Source of the DNA: an uncultured Lachnospiraceae bacterium
GTDB lineage: Bacteria; Bacillota; Clostridia; Lachnospirales; Lachnospiraceae
Direction of reading: 5' to 3'
Length of the DNA stretch: 64,000 nucleotides
Assembly: GCA_910587765.1 (NCBI GenBank)
Contig: CAJUNR010000007.1
Location: forward strand, 1 to 64,000
Numbering within the stretch: position 1 is the stretch's first letter; every line of letters begins with the position of its first letter. Below the pieces are notes generated by a model that searched no databases, was not told the origin of the DNA, and was given only the letters and a program-made list of their open reading frames with translations. A program made the translations under genes and the position numbers. Shown piece after piece: positions 16,852-26,244 of this stretch.

Positions 16852-17115
16852 TTGGCAAATATTAAATCTGCGAAGAAGAGAATCCTGGTTACCGCAACCA
16901 GAACCGCAAGAAACAAAGCAATCAAATCCGAAGTAAAGACGATGGTCAAGAAAGTATACGCAGCGATCGAGTCCAAAGATCAGGAAGCGGCGAAAGCTGC
17001 TCTGAAAGCCGCGATCTCCACCATGGACAAAGCGACTACCAAAGGCGTCTATCACAAGAACACGACGTCCAGAAAGATTTCCCGTCTGCAGAAAGCTGTC
17101 AACGCCATGGCTTAA
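16852..17115 (+). CDS. rpsT: Ribosomal protein S20
   Basis: An 87-residue primary 16S rRNA-binding protein of the small subunit. The N-terminus MANIKSAKKRI and the C-terminal KGVYHKNTTSRKISRL helix are diagnostic. The start is the TTG at 16852, with GGAGGT about 8 bases upstream. The GTG at 16843 would overlap the ribosome site, so it is rejected. E. coli rpsT also starts with UUG, a weak codon used in its autogenous control. It has its own strong promoter and terminator and is convergent with holA, as in the usual Firmicute arrangement. Confidence 0.97.
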   Translation: MANIKSAKKRILVTATRTARNKAIKSEVKTMVKKVYAAIESKDQEAAKAALKAAISTMDKATTKGVYHKNTTSRKISRLQKAVNAMA

Positions 17116-17201
17116 ATCCATAAAACAGAAGCGGGCGCTTTTCTGTATGGATGCCCGTGTGATCATAATCAAGCAGGTGAGTTTTCCTCCCTGCGCATAA
17201 A

Positions 17202-17236
17202 CCCCGGCTGGTTCCGTCATTCCAGCCGGGGTTTTT
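17202..17236 (+). terminator. Rho-independent terminator of rpsT
   Basis: CCCCGGCTGG and CCAGCCGGGG form a perfect ten-pair stem with a ten-base loop, followed by TTTTT. Confidence 0.92.
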
Positions 17237-17243
17237 ATGCACA

Positions 17244-17286
17244 CGGGCGTCCGGATGAAACAGGTCAGCAAGCTGACGGACGCCCG
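17244..17286 (-). terminator. Hairpin downstream of holA
   Basis: CGGGCGTCCG and CGGACGCCCG pair over ten bases and enclose a second hairpin (GTCAGC/GCTGAC). No T run follows directly on the minus strand, so termination may also use the adjacent rpsT stem. The role is inferred. Confidence 0.45.
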
Positions 17287-17300
17287 GTGCGGAAATTCGT

Positions 17301-18293
17301 CTATCGTTTTGTCCGGGGAGATTCGGCGCTGTATTTCACAATCAGGAGTTCCACGCCGAGCTGATCGCCCATCCGTCCGGTCTTGACCCGCTCGTCCGCC
17401 TCCACGCAGTCCTCCACCGCCTGGCGGAGCTGTTCTTCCGTATATCTCCTGCACTGCGCCAGATATTTCCCCAGCGCGAAGGGCGGGACTCCCGCCGCCT
17501 CCGCCATCCGCTGCTTTTCTGTTCCCTGTCCGGACAGCGCTTTCAAAAGCAGCAGCCGGTTGAACTGTTTTGTGATCAGCGCGAGGATCCTCATAGGCGG
17601 TTCTTTCATCGCCAGCAGATCCGCGTACAGATTGAGCGCCCGCTTCTGATCCCGGTCCGTGACCGCCTGGATCATGTCGAAGATCCGGTTCTCCGTCTGC
17701 TCCGAACAGACGGCCTCCACGTCCTCCAGGGTCACGACCTCTCTGTCCATCGTATAACACAGAAGCTTCTCCAGCTCCCGGTCAATGCGTTCCATATCCG
17801 CTCCCGTACGCTGCAGAAACGCCTGCATCGTCTCCTCGCGGATATTTTTTCCTTCTTTTTTCAAAGTGCCCAGTACCCAGCGCTCGAGGGTCCGCTCGTT
17901 CTGCCGCTTGAACTCCACGACCCTGCCCGACTTTTTCACCGCCTTATAAACCCTGCCCCGCTTGTCCACCTCCGATTCCGTCAAAATCAGACAGGTGGTT
18001 TCCGGAATGTTGGGAATGTAATCCGCCAGCTCCGGACAGGCGTTTTTGGCAAATCCGCTGTCCTGCAGTTCGATGACCCTGCGCTCCGCGAAAAAGGGCA
18101 TCGTCTCCGCCAGATCGATAACCTGACCGGGCAGAATCCCTTTCCCTTCAAAAACCGAGGCGTTCATCGTATCCTCCGGATCGAGAAGCGCATCCCGCAG
18201 CCGTTTCCGGTACTGGTTCCTCAGATACGTCTCTTCTCCCGTCAGCAGATACACTCTCTGAAACCGGCGGCTCTTGATATCTTCCATCAGCAT
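17301..18293 (-). CDS. holA: DNA polymerase III delta subunit
   Basis: A 330-residue clamp-loader subunit that opens the beta clamp. It has the N-terminal RVYLLTGEETYLRNQY segment (the delta-type degenerate P-loop region), the RRVIELQDSGF beta-binding region, and the C-terminal collar helices with LITKQFNRLLLLKALSG. The start is ATG 18293 or the GTG at 18299 that overlaps the upstream stop (GTGA); the long frame to 18779 runs through the PAP2 gene and is not real. It is the last gene of the dgt-to-holA run and is convergent with rpsT. Confidence 0.93.
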   Translation of the reverse strand: MLMEDIKSRRFQRVYLLTGEETYLRNQYRKRLRDALLDPEDTMNASVFEGKGILPGQVIDLAETMPFFAERRVIELQDSGFAKNACPELADYIPNIPETTCLILTESEVDKRGRVYKAVKKSGRVVEFKRQNERTLERWVLGTLKKEGKNIREETMQAFLQRTGADMERIDRELEKLLCYTMDREVVTLEDVEAVCSEQTENRIFDMIQAVTDRDQKRALNLYADLLAMKEPPMRILALITKQFNRLLLLKALSGQGTEKQRMAEAAGVPPFALGKYLAQCRRYTEEQLRQAVEDCVEADERVKTGRMGDQLGVELLIVKYSAESPRTKR

Positions 18294-18295
18294 CT

Positions 18296-18988
18296 TCACA
18301 GCTTCACACGCTTTCCCGCTCCGGACGCCGCAGCGCCGGCCCGTATCCGGACGCAGAACCGTCTGCGGAGACGCCCCGCCGCCAGCACGCCGAACAGCAG
18401 GAACGCCCCCAGTACGTCCAGAACCGAATGCTGTCTGGTAAATACGGTGGAGAGGATGATCGCCGCCGCCAGAAACCGCCCTGCCCGCAGCCCCCGCACG
18501 GGCAACCGCCCGCTCTGCATCTCCAGCGTATACTGAAAGACCAGCGTCACATAGACGTGCATGCTGGGAAATACGCTCCGGGGAGCGTCCACGGTCTGCA
18601 CGAGCCGCAGCAGATATCCGCTCGGGACGGCCATATTGTATACAATCCCCTCTCTGAGATCCAGTCCCGTGGGCCACACGCAGGAGATGAGCAGGAAGAC
18701 GTTCATCCCCGCGGTCAGCAGGAAAACGGCGCGCCGGTACTCCTCTCTCCCGAGATTGCGAAACGCAAGCCACGCGCATACGCAGATGTACGGAAACCAG
18801 CTCAGATACGGATAGACAAACGCCTGGATGCAGGGAATCCTCCGGTCCAGGCCGCAGGCAATCAGATGAACGGACTCCGGCTCATACAGCTCCAGACAGA
18901 GAAAGAGCGCCATATAAAGGACGAACCAGACCCCGAGGGGCAGGAGATACCGTTCTCTGATCATTTTTTCAATCGTTGATTTGTTCAT
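18296..18988 (-). CDS. PAP2-family membrane phosphatase
   Basis: A 230-residue integral membrane protein with about six hydrophobic segments. PAP2 motif 2 appears as FPSMHVYV and motif 3 as TRQHSVLDVLG, with the catalytic histidines; motif 1 is weak. Such enzymes dephosphorylate lipid pyrophosphates or phosphatidate, but some act as inositol phosphoryl-ceramide-type synthases, so the substrate is open. The start at ATG 18988 has GGAG 8 bases upstream. It lies 14 bases after the nucleoside kinase gene and overlaps or abuts holA, so it is within one operon. Confidence 0.82.
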   Translation of the reverse strand: MNKSTIEKMIRERYLLPLGVWFVLYMALFLCLELYEPESVHLIACGLDRRIPCIQAFVYPYLSWFPYICVCAWLAFRNLGREEYRRAVFLLTAGMNVFLLISCVWPTGLDLREGIVYNMAVPSGYLLRLVQTVDAPRSVFPSMHVYVTLVFQYTLEMQSGRLPVRGLRAGRFLAAAIILSTVFTRQHSVLDVLGAFLLFGVLAAGRLRRRFCVRIRAGAAASGAGKRVKL

Positions 18989-19002
18989 AAAACAGCTCCG
19001 TG

Positions 19003-20655
19003 TCATACATGGAAATAAGACCCTCCGATAAACTCTCTCAGAATCGAGTTGTTCGGAACGAGGTTGCTGTCGATCCCCTGGAAATAATTCAGGAATTTCA
19101 GCAGTCTCTTGGCCTCCAGATATTCCGGCTCGCCCAGACGGATCCCAAACAGCAGCGGCTCCGCGTACTGCTTGAGCACCGACAATTCATAGATCAGCGC
19201 CGAATTGAAGACCACATCCGCGTCTCCCTGATAGGGGAAGATGTTCTCGTCCTCTCCTCTGCGCACGGAAGGCCACATGGAAATGGTCTTCTTCGCGCTG
19301 GCGCCTCTCGTCCTTGCATCCCGCACCATCCGGCGGATCAGACGCCCGTCCGTGGTCGCGATGCGGTTGTGTTCGTCAATGTTGAGCTGGGTCAGCGCGC
19401 TCAGATAGATTCGGAACTTGTTTTCTCTGGGCAGCGAATGGGACATGGCATCGTTCAGGCAGTGAATGCCCTCTATGACCAGCACGTCGTCCGGTCCGAG
19501 CCGCAGCGTATTGCCCTTATACTCCTTCTTCCCCGTCAGGAAATTAAAGGTAGGCATGGCTACCTCTTCTCCTCTCAGCAGCGCTTTCATCTGCGTATTG
19601 AACAGCTCCGTGTCGATGGCGCCCAGACACTCGAAATTGTAGTTCCCGTCCTCGTCTTTGGGCGTATCCTCCCGCTCTACAAAGTAATTGTCCACCCCGA
19701 TGGGATGCGGCCGGAGCCCGTGAGCCATCAACTGGATGGAAAGCCGGTGGGAAAAGGTCGTCTTGCCGGAAGAAGACGGACCGGCGATCATAATCAGCTT
19801 CTTGTCGTGCTGCGCGGCGATCTGTGCGGCGATATTGCCCAGCTCTTTCTCCATAATCGCTTCCTGCGCCAGAATGATATCCCCGATATTACCGTCCGCG
19901 ATCTGCTCGTTCAGGGCTCCGATGGTGGCCACCTCCAGCACCTCGCTCCAGTTCGTGGAGTTGTTCAGCGCCGTGAACAGCTTGTATTCCGGTTTAAACG
20001 GCAGAAACGTCTCCGGCGTCTTCGCCGGCGGATATTCCAGCACAAACCCTTCATCATACGGAATCAGCTTAAAATATTTCACATACCCGGTATTCGGCGC
20101 CATATATCCATAATAATAATCCTCAAATCCGTCCAGACGGTAGACATTGACGCTGGAACTCCTGCGGAAGCGGAACAGCTTCGCCTTATCCGTCATCCCG
20201 TGGCGGGCAAAATTCTCGATGGCCTCATCCACCGGTATGGTTTCTTTTTCAATAGGAAGCGCCAGCTTCACCAGCTCCTCCATGCGGGCCTGTACTTTCT
20301 GCAGGAACGCCTCGTCCGGAACGACGTTTCTGCTGCTGCAGTAATACCCCTGACTGAGAGAGAAACGTACCTTGATTCCGTTGACCGCCTCCATCCCCGC
20401 CACGTCATAGATCGCTTTCAGAAGTATCAGCACGCCGCTGCGTTTGTAGGTCTTATGTCCATCCCGATGACCGGTGGTCAGAAACTCCACCACGCTCTCG
20501 TCTTTAACTTTGCGGAAAAGCTCCCGCATCTTGCCGTTTTCCAGAACAAGAATGATATCATGCGGATAATCCTTCTGATACTCCTTCGCCAGCTCCAGAT
20601 AAGTGGTTCCGTCCGGCACTTCTCTTTTCTTTCCTTCCACAACGATCTGTCTCAT
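19003..20655 (-). CDS. Nucleoside kinase with TGS and ThrRS-like editing domains
   Basis: A 550-residue multidomain protein. It has a TGS-like domain (about 1-60), a region like the second additional domain of threonyl-tRNA synthetase (about 60-230), and a uridine kinase/phosphoribulokinase fold with P-loop GPSSSGKTT at 292-300. This fusion is widespread in Clostridia and annotated as nucleoside or uridine kinase; its physiological substrate is not settled. The ATG at 20655 has AAAGGGGG 7 bases upstream, while the frame to 20760 overlaps nif3. It lies between nif3 and the PAP2 gene on the same strand. Confidence 0.85.
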   Translation of the reverse strand: MRQIVVEGKKREVPDGTTYLELAKEYQKDYPHDIILVLENGKMRELFRKVKDESVVEFLTTGHRDGHKTYKRSGVLILLKAIYDVAGMEAVNGIKVRFSLSQGYYCSSRNVVPDEAFLQKVQARMEELVKLALPIEKETIPVDEAIENFARHGMTDKAKLFRFRRSSSVNVYRLDGFEDYYYGYMAPNTGYVKYFKLIPYDEGFVLEYPPAKTPETFLPFKPEYKLFTALNNSTNWSEVLEVATIGALNEQIADGNIGDIILAQEAIMEKELGNIAAQIAAQHDKKLIMIAGPSSSGKTTFSHRLSIQLMAHGLRPHPIGVDNYFVEREDTPKDEDGNYNFECLGAIDTELFNTQMKALLRGEEVAMPTFNFLTGKKEYKGNTLRLGPDDVLVIEGIHCLNDAMSHSLPRENKFRIYLSALTQLNIDEHNRIATTDGRLIRRMVRDARTRGASAKKTISMWPSVRRGEDENIFPYQGDADVVFNSALIYELSVLKQYAEPLLFGIRLGEPEYLEAKRLLKFLNYFQGIDSNLVPNNSILREFIGGSYFHV

Positions 20656-20723
20656 ATGTATCCCCCTTTCATCAATCAAAGTTCCGCCGCCTTTTACGGG
20701 CGTACGCCGTTCCTTTACGGGCT

Positions 20724-21494
20724 TCAGATCACCGTGAACGGCTGCCTGAACGGAACGCATTCCATGCGCACCCCGGTCAGTACTTTCTCCAGATACGCCC
20801 TTACGTCTTCCATAAAGATGTGTTCGATGCCGTAATGTCCCGCATCAATGATACAGAGTCCCTGATCCACCGCGTCGATCCCTGTATGGTGGTCAATGTC
20901 TCCGGTAATATAGACGTCGCAGCCGAAGCCGAGCGCCTCTTTGAGCGTGCTCTTTCCCGCGCCCGGACAGATTGCCGCCGAGCGGACCCTGGTATCCGGA
21001 TCACCGAAAATCCTTACATTCGGAATCTGATAGGTGTCCTTGACCAGGCGCGCGCATTCCTCCAGCGTCATGCTTCCCGGCAGGATCCCGACCCGGCCGA
21101 TGCCTTCGCCGTCCTTTACCTCCTCGAGCACCGTACACTGCTGCAGGTTCAGAAGACCCGCCGCCAGATCCGCCATTCCCCTGGTATCGTAATTTGTATG
21201 CATCGCATAGTAAGAAATATCGTTTTGTATCAGCATGAGCAGTCTCCGGCCCGTCATATCCTCATCGGTCACCCGCTTCACCGGCGAAAAGATCATGGGG
21301 TGATGGGTGATCAGCATGTCCGCCCCGTGCTCCACCGCCATGCGGACCGTCTCGTCCGTCGCGTCAAGCGCGAGCAGAATCTTTTTTACTTCCTTGTCCC
21401 GTCTGCCTGCCAGCAGACCCACATTGTCCCATTCGCAGGCATATTCCGGTGAATATTCCAGTTCGATCAGGGTACAGATATCACTGCATTTCAT
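20724..21494 (-). CDS. Nif3-like dinuclear metal-centre protein (DUF34)
   Basis: A 256-residue member of the Nif3/DUF34 family, which forms hexameric toroids with a two-metal site. Visible motifs are the WDNVGLL start, the metal-ligand segment LITHHPMIFSPVK, AMHTNYD and the late TGDIDHHTGIDAV. It has been proposed as a GTP cyclohydrolase-like or metal-handling protein; the true role is unknown. Its start overlaps the trmK stop by 14 bases. The trmK-nif3 order after rpoD is conserved in Bacillus and Clostridium. Confidence 0.9.
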   Translation of the reverse strand: MKCSDICTLIELEYSPEYACEWDNVGLLAGRRDKEVKKILLALDATDETVRMAVEHGADMLITHHPMIFSPVKRVTDEDMTGRRLLMLIQNDISYYAMHTNYDTRGMADLAAGLLNLQQCTVLEEVKDGEGIGRVGILPGSMTLEECARLVKDTYQIPNVRIFGDPDTRVRSAAICPGAGKSTLKEALGFGCDVYITGDIDHHTGIDAVDQGLCIIDAGHYGIEHIFMEDVRAYLEKVLTGVRMECVPFRQPFTVI

Positions 21495-22224
21495 TGTATG
21501 AACAGCCTCCTTTCACTGCGCCGCCGACGTCCGGTCGGACCGTCTCCGCCAGAACCGCGGTCAGCCGGTCGATCTGCTCCGCCACCTGCAGGCCGCGGTC
21601 CGTACCCGCTCTTCCATGGGCCCGCAGCGTCTCCAGAATCTTCCGGTTCTCTGCCAGTCCGGCCTGCAGATAACGGCGCAGCGTCTCCGGCGATCTCTGA
21701 ACCTCCGCTTTTCCATAGCACAGATCCGCCTCGGTCAGCGGCCGCTCCCGTCCGCGGACAGCCTTCAGCATGGGATAATATTTCCCGTCTTCTTCCACAA
21801 TATCCTCTGCCGTCGTCAGACGGCCGTGGTTCCGCAGCCATTCCCTGACCCTGCGGATATCCGATTGAGGCTGGAGAACCAGCTCCTGCACCGTATCCAG
21901 GCAGTGCGCGCCGTTCTCCAGAATCCGGATCGTGAGCATCCCGCCCATCCCGGCAATCATCACCGTCTCCGCCTCCCCCGGTTCAAGCTGCGCAAGCCCG
22001 TCCGACAGACGCGTTTCAATATATGTAGAAAGCCCGGATTCCCGGATATGCGCCCGGGCGCGGGCGAGAGGTCCCCGGTTCACATCCATGGCCACGGCGG
22101 AAGGAATCCTCCCGGCCTTCACCAGCGCGATCGGCACATAGCCATGGTCCGTTCCCACATCCGCCAGACGGTTCCCCTCCGTCACCAGACAGGTCAGACG
22201 GCGCATTCTCTCCGACAACTGCAT
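21481..22224 (-). CDS. trmK: tRNA (adenine-22-N1) methyltransferase
   Basis: A 247-residue Rossmann-fold methyltransferase. The SAM-binding motif is LADVGTDHGYVPI at about 20-32 and the active-site region is VMIAGMGGMLT. The C-terminal coiled-coil domain is present. It methylates N1 of A22 in tRNA. The ATG at 22224 has AGGAG 8 bases upstream, and this Shine-Dalgarno includes the rpoD stop codon. The frame to 22368 lies inside rpoD and is not used. Confidence 0.93.
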   Translation of the reverse strand: MQLSERMRRLTCLVTEGNRLADVGTDHGYVPIALVKAGRIPSAVAMDVNRGPLARARAHIRESGLSTYIETRLSDGLAQLEPGEAETVMIAGMGGMLTIRILENGAHCLDTVQELVLQPQSDIRRVREWLRNHGRLTTAEDIVEEDGKYYPMLKAVRGRERPLTEADLCYGKAEVQRSPETLRRYLQAGLAENRKILETLRAHGRAGTDRGLQVAEQIDRLTAVLAETVRPDVGGAVKGGCSYNEMQ

Positions 22225-22234
22225 GGCTGCGCTC

Positions 22235-23338
22235 CTAGTCCAGAAAATCCTTGAGCTTGCGGCTCCTGCTCGGATGACGGAGCTTCCTAAGCGCCTTCGC
22301 CTCGATCTGGCGGATGCGCTCGCGGGTGACGTTAAATTCCTTGCCAACCTCTTCCAGCGTGCGCGCACGCCCGTCGTCCAGCCCGAAACGCAGGCGGAGT
22401 ACCTTCTGTTCTCTCTCCGTCAAAGTTCCCAGCACTTCCACGAGCTGTTCCTTCAGAAGGGTGAACGCGGCCGCTTCGGCGGGAACCGGCACATTGTCGT
22501 CCTGAATAAAATCGCCCAGATGGCTGTCTTCCTCCTCGCCGATGGGCGTCTCCAGAGACACCGGTTCCTGAGAGATCTTGAGGATCTCGCGGACCCGTTC
22601 CACCGGCATGTTCATCTCCTCCGCAATTTCCTCGGGCTGCGGCTCTCTCCCCAGCTCCTGGAGGAGCTGCCTTGACACCCGGATCAGCTTGTTGATCGTC
22701 TCCACCATATGAACCGGAATCCGGATCGTCCTTGCCTGATCCGCGATCGCCCTTGTGATCGCCTGGCGGATCCACCAGGTCGCGTAGGTGCTGAACTTGT
22801 AGCCCTTGCGGTAATCAAATTTTTCCACTGCCTTGATCAGTCCCAGATTGCCCTCCTGAATCAAATCCAGGAAAAGCATTCCGCGTCCTACATATCTCTT
22901 GGCGATGCTGACGACCAGACGGAGATTGGCCTCTGCCAGACGCTTTTTGGCCACCTCGTCTCCGAGCTCCATCCGCTTTGCCAGCTCGATCTCTTCTTCC
23001 GCACTCAGAAGGGGAACCTTGCCTATCTCCTTCAGATACATACGGACCGGATCTTCGATGCTGACACCATCGGGTACGGACAGATCGATCTGCTCCACAT
23101 CCACATCGTCCTCATCGGTCAGAATGATGCCGGTATCGTCATCATCGTCCGTGATTCGGAGCACATCAATATTATTCTGTTCCAGAAAATCAAGGATCTT
23201 CTCGAACTTCTCCGCATCCAGCTCCATATCATTGAAAAAGTCGCTGATCTCCTGGTATTCCAGGACATTTTTCTTCTTCTTGGCGATCGAGAGCAGCTCT
23301 TTCAATTTGTCACTGAATTTCACTACATTTTCTTCCAT
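22235..23338 (-). CDS. rpoD: Primary sigma factor RpoD/SigA
   Basis: A 367-residue vegetative sigma factor. It has an acidic region 1.1 (about 1-95) and region 1.2 (VRMYLKEIGKVPLL). Region 2 has NLRLVVSIAKRYVGRG, DLIQEGNLGL and YKFSTYATWWIRQAI. Region 3 has PVHMVETINKL, and region 4.2 has the helix-turn-helix TLEEVGKEFNVTRERIRQ. The start at ATG 23338 has a GGAAGGA run upstream; ATG 23356 is less well placed. It lies 37 bases downstream of dnaG in the conserved dnaG-rpoD operon. Confidence 0.97.
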   Translation of the reverse strand: MEENVVKFSDKLKELLSIAKKKKNVLEYQEISDFFNDMELDAEKFEKILDFLEQNNIDVLRITDDDDDTGIILTDEDDVDVEQIDLSVPDGVSIEDPVRMYLKEIGKVPLLSAEEEIELAKRMELGDEVAKKRLAEANLRLVVSIAKRYVGRGMLFLDLIQEGNLGLIKAVEKFDYRKGYKFSTYATWWIRQAITRAIADQARTIRIPVHMVETINKLIRVSRQLLQELGREPQPEEIAEEMNMPVERVREILKISQEPVSLETPIGEEEDSHLGDFIQDDNVPVPAEAAAFTLLKEQLVEVLGTLTEREQKVLRLRFGLDDGRARTLEEVGKEFNVTRERIRQIEAKALRKLRHPSRSRKLKDFLD

Positions 23339-23375
23339 ACTGGTTCTTCCTTCCATAATTGTTCATATTTTATCC

Positions 23376-25151
23376 TTAATCCAAAGAAATATGCAATTTC
23401 TCAAGTTCCCGGCGCTTCCGCACGATTTTCTGCAGCATTTCCATATCGTTCGGATCCATATGCCCGGTCATCCAGGCGATGCTGCTTCGCTTCACCCGGA
23501 GGATCGTCTCCTGCAGGGCTTTTTCCTCCTCTTCCTGCCCGTCCAGCGCCCGGATCGTATCTTGCAGCATGGCGGATACCTGCCTCTGCTCCTCTTCCTC
23601 CGTAAAATACTGAAACAGCGCCGCCGGATTGATCCGTCCGCTCTCCTGCTGCTCCTTCAGAAGCTCCGCCACCCGCCGGCAGAGAGGATCCGTAAACTCC
23701 TCCGGCTCCACGTACCGGCAGATGTTTCGCAGCATCCGTTCTCCCGAGCTCATCCAGGTGATCAGAAGCTTCTGGTCGCGAAGCGCCGCGTCCTCCTGCC
23801 TGCGCCGCCGCGTCCCGGACGGAACCGGCTCCGGCGCCGTTCTCTTCTGCAGCCCTCCGGTCTGAACCCCCACCTGCCGGACCATGGCGCGAAGCTGCTC
23901 CGCGCTCAGACGGTACTTTTCCGCCGCCGCTTCCGTGTAATTCTCCCTCTCGATGCCCGGTTCAAACTCCAGAAGCTTCCCGGCCAGCGCGCGGAAGAAC
24001 GCGGTCTTGCTCTCCGGCTCCCGGAAATCGTGCTGCCGCTCCAGAACCTCCAGTTCAAAAAAGAAGCTGCTCTGCGCCTCATCCATCCGCTGCTGAAAGC
24101 GCTCCGCGCCTTCCGCCCTGATAAATTCATCCGGGTCTTTATAAGGCTCCATATTGATGATTCTCGCCGTCAACCCCGCATCCTTCAGAATCGGGACGGC
24201 GCGGAGAGCCGCTTTCACGCCCGCCTCGTCGCTGTCGTAGGTCAGCAGCACTTCATTCGTATAACGCTTGAGGATTACAGACTGCTGAACGGTAAACGCG
24301 GTCCCCAGGGACGCCACCGCCTGCGTAAAGCCCGCCTGATGGAGAGCGATCACGTCCATATATCCTTCGCAGAGGATGATATTCGGTTTCCGGCTCATCC
24401 GGGCCGTGTTCAGCCCGTACAGATTCCTGCTTTTGTCAAAGACCTTCGTCTCCGGCGAATTGAGATATTTGGGCTTCCCGTCCCCCATGACCCGGCCGCC
24501 GAATCCGATCACCCGGTTATGGACGTCCATAATCGGGAACATCACCCGATTCCAGAATTTATCATACATCCCCCTCTTCTCATCTGCCTGCATCAGCCCC
24601 GATTCTTTCAGAAACTGATCTTTGTACCCTTTGCTCTTCAGATAACGATACAGATTCCGCCCGTGCGCATCCGCATAACCCAGGCCGAACCGGTTCATCG
24701 TCTCATCGCTCAATCCCCTCCCCCGAAGGTAATCCATCCCCCGCTTTCCCGCCGGCTGCCGGAGCGTATAATAGTAAAATTTCGCCGCCAGCCGGTTCAG
24801 TTCCATAATCTGCGCCTTTAAATCCGCCTGCTGTCTGGCTTCCTTTGAATCATTCTGCTCCGGAAGCGCCACCCCCGCCCGGTCCGCCAGCACCTTCACC
24901 GCCTCCGGAAACGTCAGGTTCTCATAGTCCATGACAAAGCGAAAGACGTCTCCGCCCGCCCCGCAGCTGAAGCAGCGGTAGATCTGCCGCGGCGGGTTCA
25001 CCGACATGGAAGGATTGCGGTCGTTGTGAAAGGGACAGATCCCCACATAGTTGCTGCCTTTGCGCTGCAGCCTGATATATCCGGAGATCACGTCCACGAT
25101 CTCGCTTCTGGAACGGATCTCCTCAATAAGTTCCTGTGAATAAAAACCCAT
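23376..25151 (-). CDS. dnaG: DNA primase
   Basis: A 591-residue primase that makes RNA primers at the replication fork. The zinc ribbon is C39-x2-H42 and C60-x2-C63. The TOPRIM domain shows LCEGYMDVIALHQAGF and the TYDSDEAG acidic motif. The C-terminal ~140 residues are the helicase-binding domain. AGGTGA precedes ATG 25151. It lies between dgt and rpoD on the same strand. Length is typical for Clostridia. Confidence 0.97.
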   Translation of the reverse strand: MGFYSQELIEEIRSRSEIVDVISGYIRLQRKGSNYVGICPFHNDRNPSMSVNPPRQIYRCFSCGAGGDVFRFVMDYENLTFPEAVKVLADRAGVALPEQNDSKEARQQADLKAQIMELNRLAAKFYYYTLRQPAGKRGMDYLRGRGLSDETMNRFGLGYADAHGRNLYRYLKSKGYKDQFLKESGLMQADEKRGMYDKFWNRVMFPIMDVHNRVIGFGGRVMGDGKPKYLNSPETKVFDKSRNLYGLNTARMSRKPNIILCEGYMDVIALHQAGFTQAVASLGTAFTVQQSVILKRYTNEVLLTYDSDEAGVKAALRAVPILKDAGLTARIINMEPYKDPDEFIRAEGAERFQQRMDEAQSSFFFELEVLERQHDFREPESKTAFFRALAGKLLEFEPGIERENYTEAAAEKYRLSAEQLRAMVRQVGVQTGGLQKRTAPEPVPSGTRRRRQEDAALRDQKLLITWMSSGERMLRNICRYVEPEEFTDPLCRRVAELLKEQQESGRINPAALFQYFTEEEEQRQVSAMLQDTIRALDGQEEEEKALQETILRVKRSSIAWMTGHMDPNDMEMLQKIVRKRRELEKLHISLD

Positions 25152-25173
25152 AGTTCACCTGATTCCTGCACGG

Positions 25174-26181
25174 TTATATTTTCCAAGAATCCGGAATGAA
25201 AAATTCCTGAAATCTGGCTATGGCATACTGATCCGTCATCCCCGCAATATAGTCGCAGACACTCCGCTCCTGCGTCTCGCCCGACTGCCACATCCGCTCC
25301 ACATACTCCTTGGGCAGAAGTTCCGGATGATCCATATAATAATGAAACAGTTCCTTTACGATATTCTGCGCCTTCTGTTCCTCTCCCTTTGCCTTGGGGC
25401 TGGTATATACATTCTCAAACATGAATCTGCGCATTCCCATGAAGGCGTACTCCATATCCTCGGACATCCGGATCTGCTGCCTGTCCAGACTGTGGTCCAC
25501 AATGTCATGAATCATCGTGTTCAGACGCTCCCTTGTGGAATGTCCGAGGATGTCCGTATAAGCCCTCGGAAGATCCTGCTCCCGGATGACGCCGCCCCGG
25601 ATGGCGTCGTCCACATCGTGATTTATGTACGCGATCTTGTCCGAATAGCGGACAATCATCCCCTCCAGCGTCGCAGCCCTGCCGGTCATCTGATGATTCC
25701 GGATTCCGTCTCTGACTTCCCAGGTCAGGTTCAGCCCTCTTCCTCCCTTCTCCAGCCGCTCCACGATCCGCACGCTCTGCTCGAAATGGGCAAATCCCTC
25801 GCTGCACACCTCGTCGAGCGCCCGTTCCCCGGCATGTCCAAAGGGAGCGTGTCCCAGATCGTGCCCCAGAGCGATCGCTTCCGTCAGGTCCTCGTTCAGC
25901 CGGAGCGCCCTCGCAATGGTCCGCGCATTCTGCGCCACCTCCAGCGTATGCGTCAGACGGGTCCGGTAATGGTCGCCTTTAGGTGTCAGAAATACCTGCG
26001 TCTTGTGCTTCAGTCTCCGGAAAGACTTGCAGTGCAGAATCCGGTCCCGGTCCCTCTGGTAGACCGGACGGATGTCGCAGGGCGGTTCCTCCCTGTCCCT
26101 GCCCCTGGAATCCCGGCTGAACGCCGCGTGGGGACTCAGAAATTCCAGTTCCCAGTTCTCTGTCTTTTCCCGAATGGTCAT
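25174..26181 (-). CDS. dgt: Deoxyguanosinetriphosphate triphosphohydrolase-like protein
   Basis: A 335-residue HD-domain enzyme. The metal site is formed by H78 in RLTHTLEVAQ and H107/D108 in ALGHDLGHAPFGH, with D192-type aspartate in the AYINHDVDDA segment. It hydrolyses dNTPs to deoxynucleosides and triphosphate. The N-terminal LSPHAAFSRDSRGR stretch is typical of the Firmicute branch found beside dnaG. GAGGAG lies 10 bases before ATG 26181. The gene starts the dgt-dnaG-rpoD run, after an AT-rich 63-base gap. Confidence 0.9.
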   Translation of the reverse strand: MTIREKTENWELEFLSPHAAFSRDSRGRDREEPPCDIRPVYQRDRDRILHCKSFRRLKHKTQVFLTPKGDHYRTRLTHTLEVAQNARTIARALRLNEDLTEAIALGHDLGHAPFGHAGERALDEVCSEGFAHFEQSVRIVERLEKGGRGLNLTWEVRDGIRNHQMTGRAATLEGMIVRYSDKIAYINHDVDDAIRGGVIREQDLPRAYTDILGHSTRERLNTMIHDIVDHSLDRQQIRMSEDMEYAFMGMRRFMFENVYTSPKAKGEEQKAQNIVKELFHYYMDHPELLPKEYVERMWQSGETQERSVCDYIAGMTDQYAIARFQEFFIPDSWKI

Positions 26182-26244
26182 GGCTGTAAAGTCTCCTCTT
26201 ATAATAAATATACTGCGCGGAAAACAAAAATCCTTCTTCTTTTT

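Noticed and set aside
16810..17760. Minus-strand ORF running through rpsT into holA
   Set aside because: It crosses the rpsT promoter leader and terminator and is antisense to a certain ribosomal protein gene.
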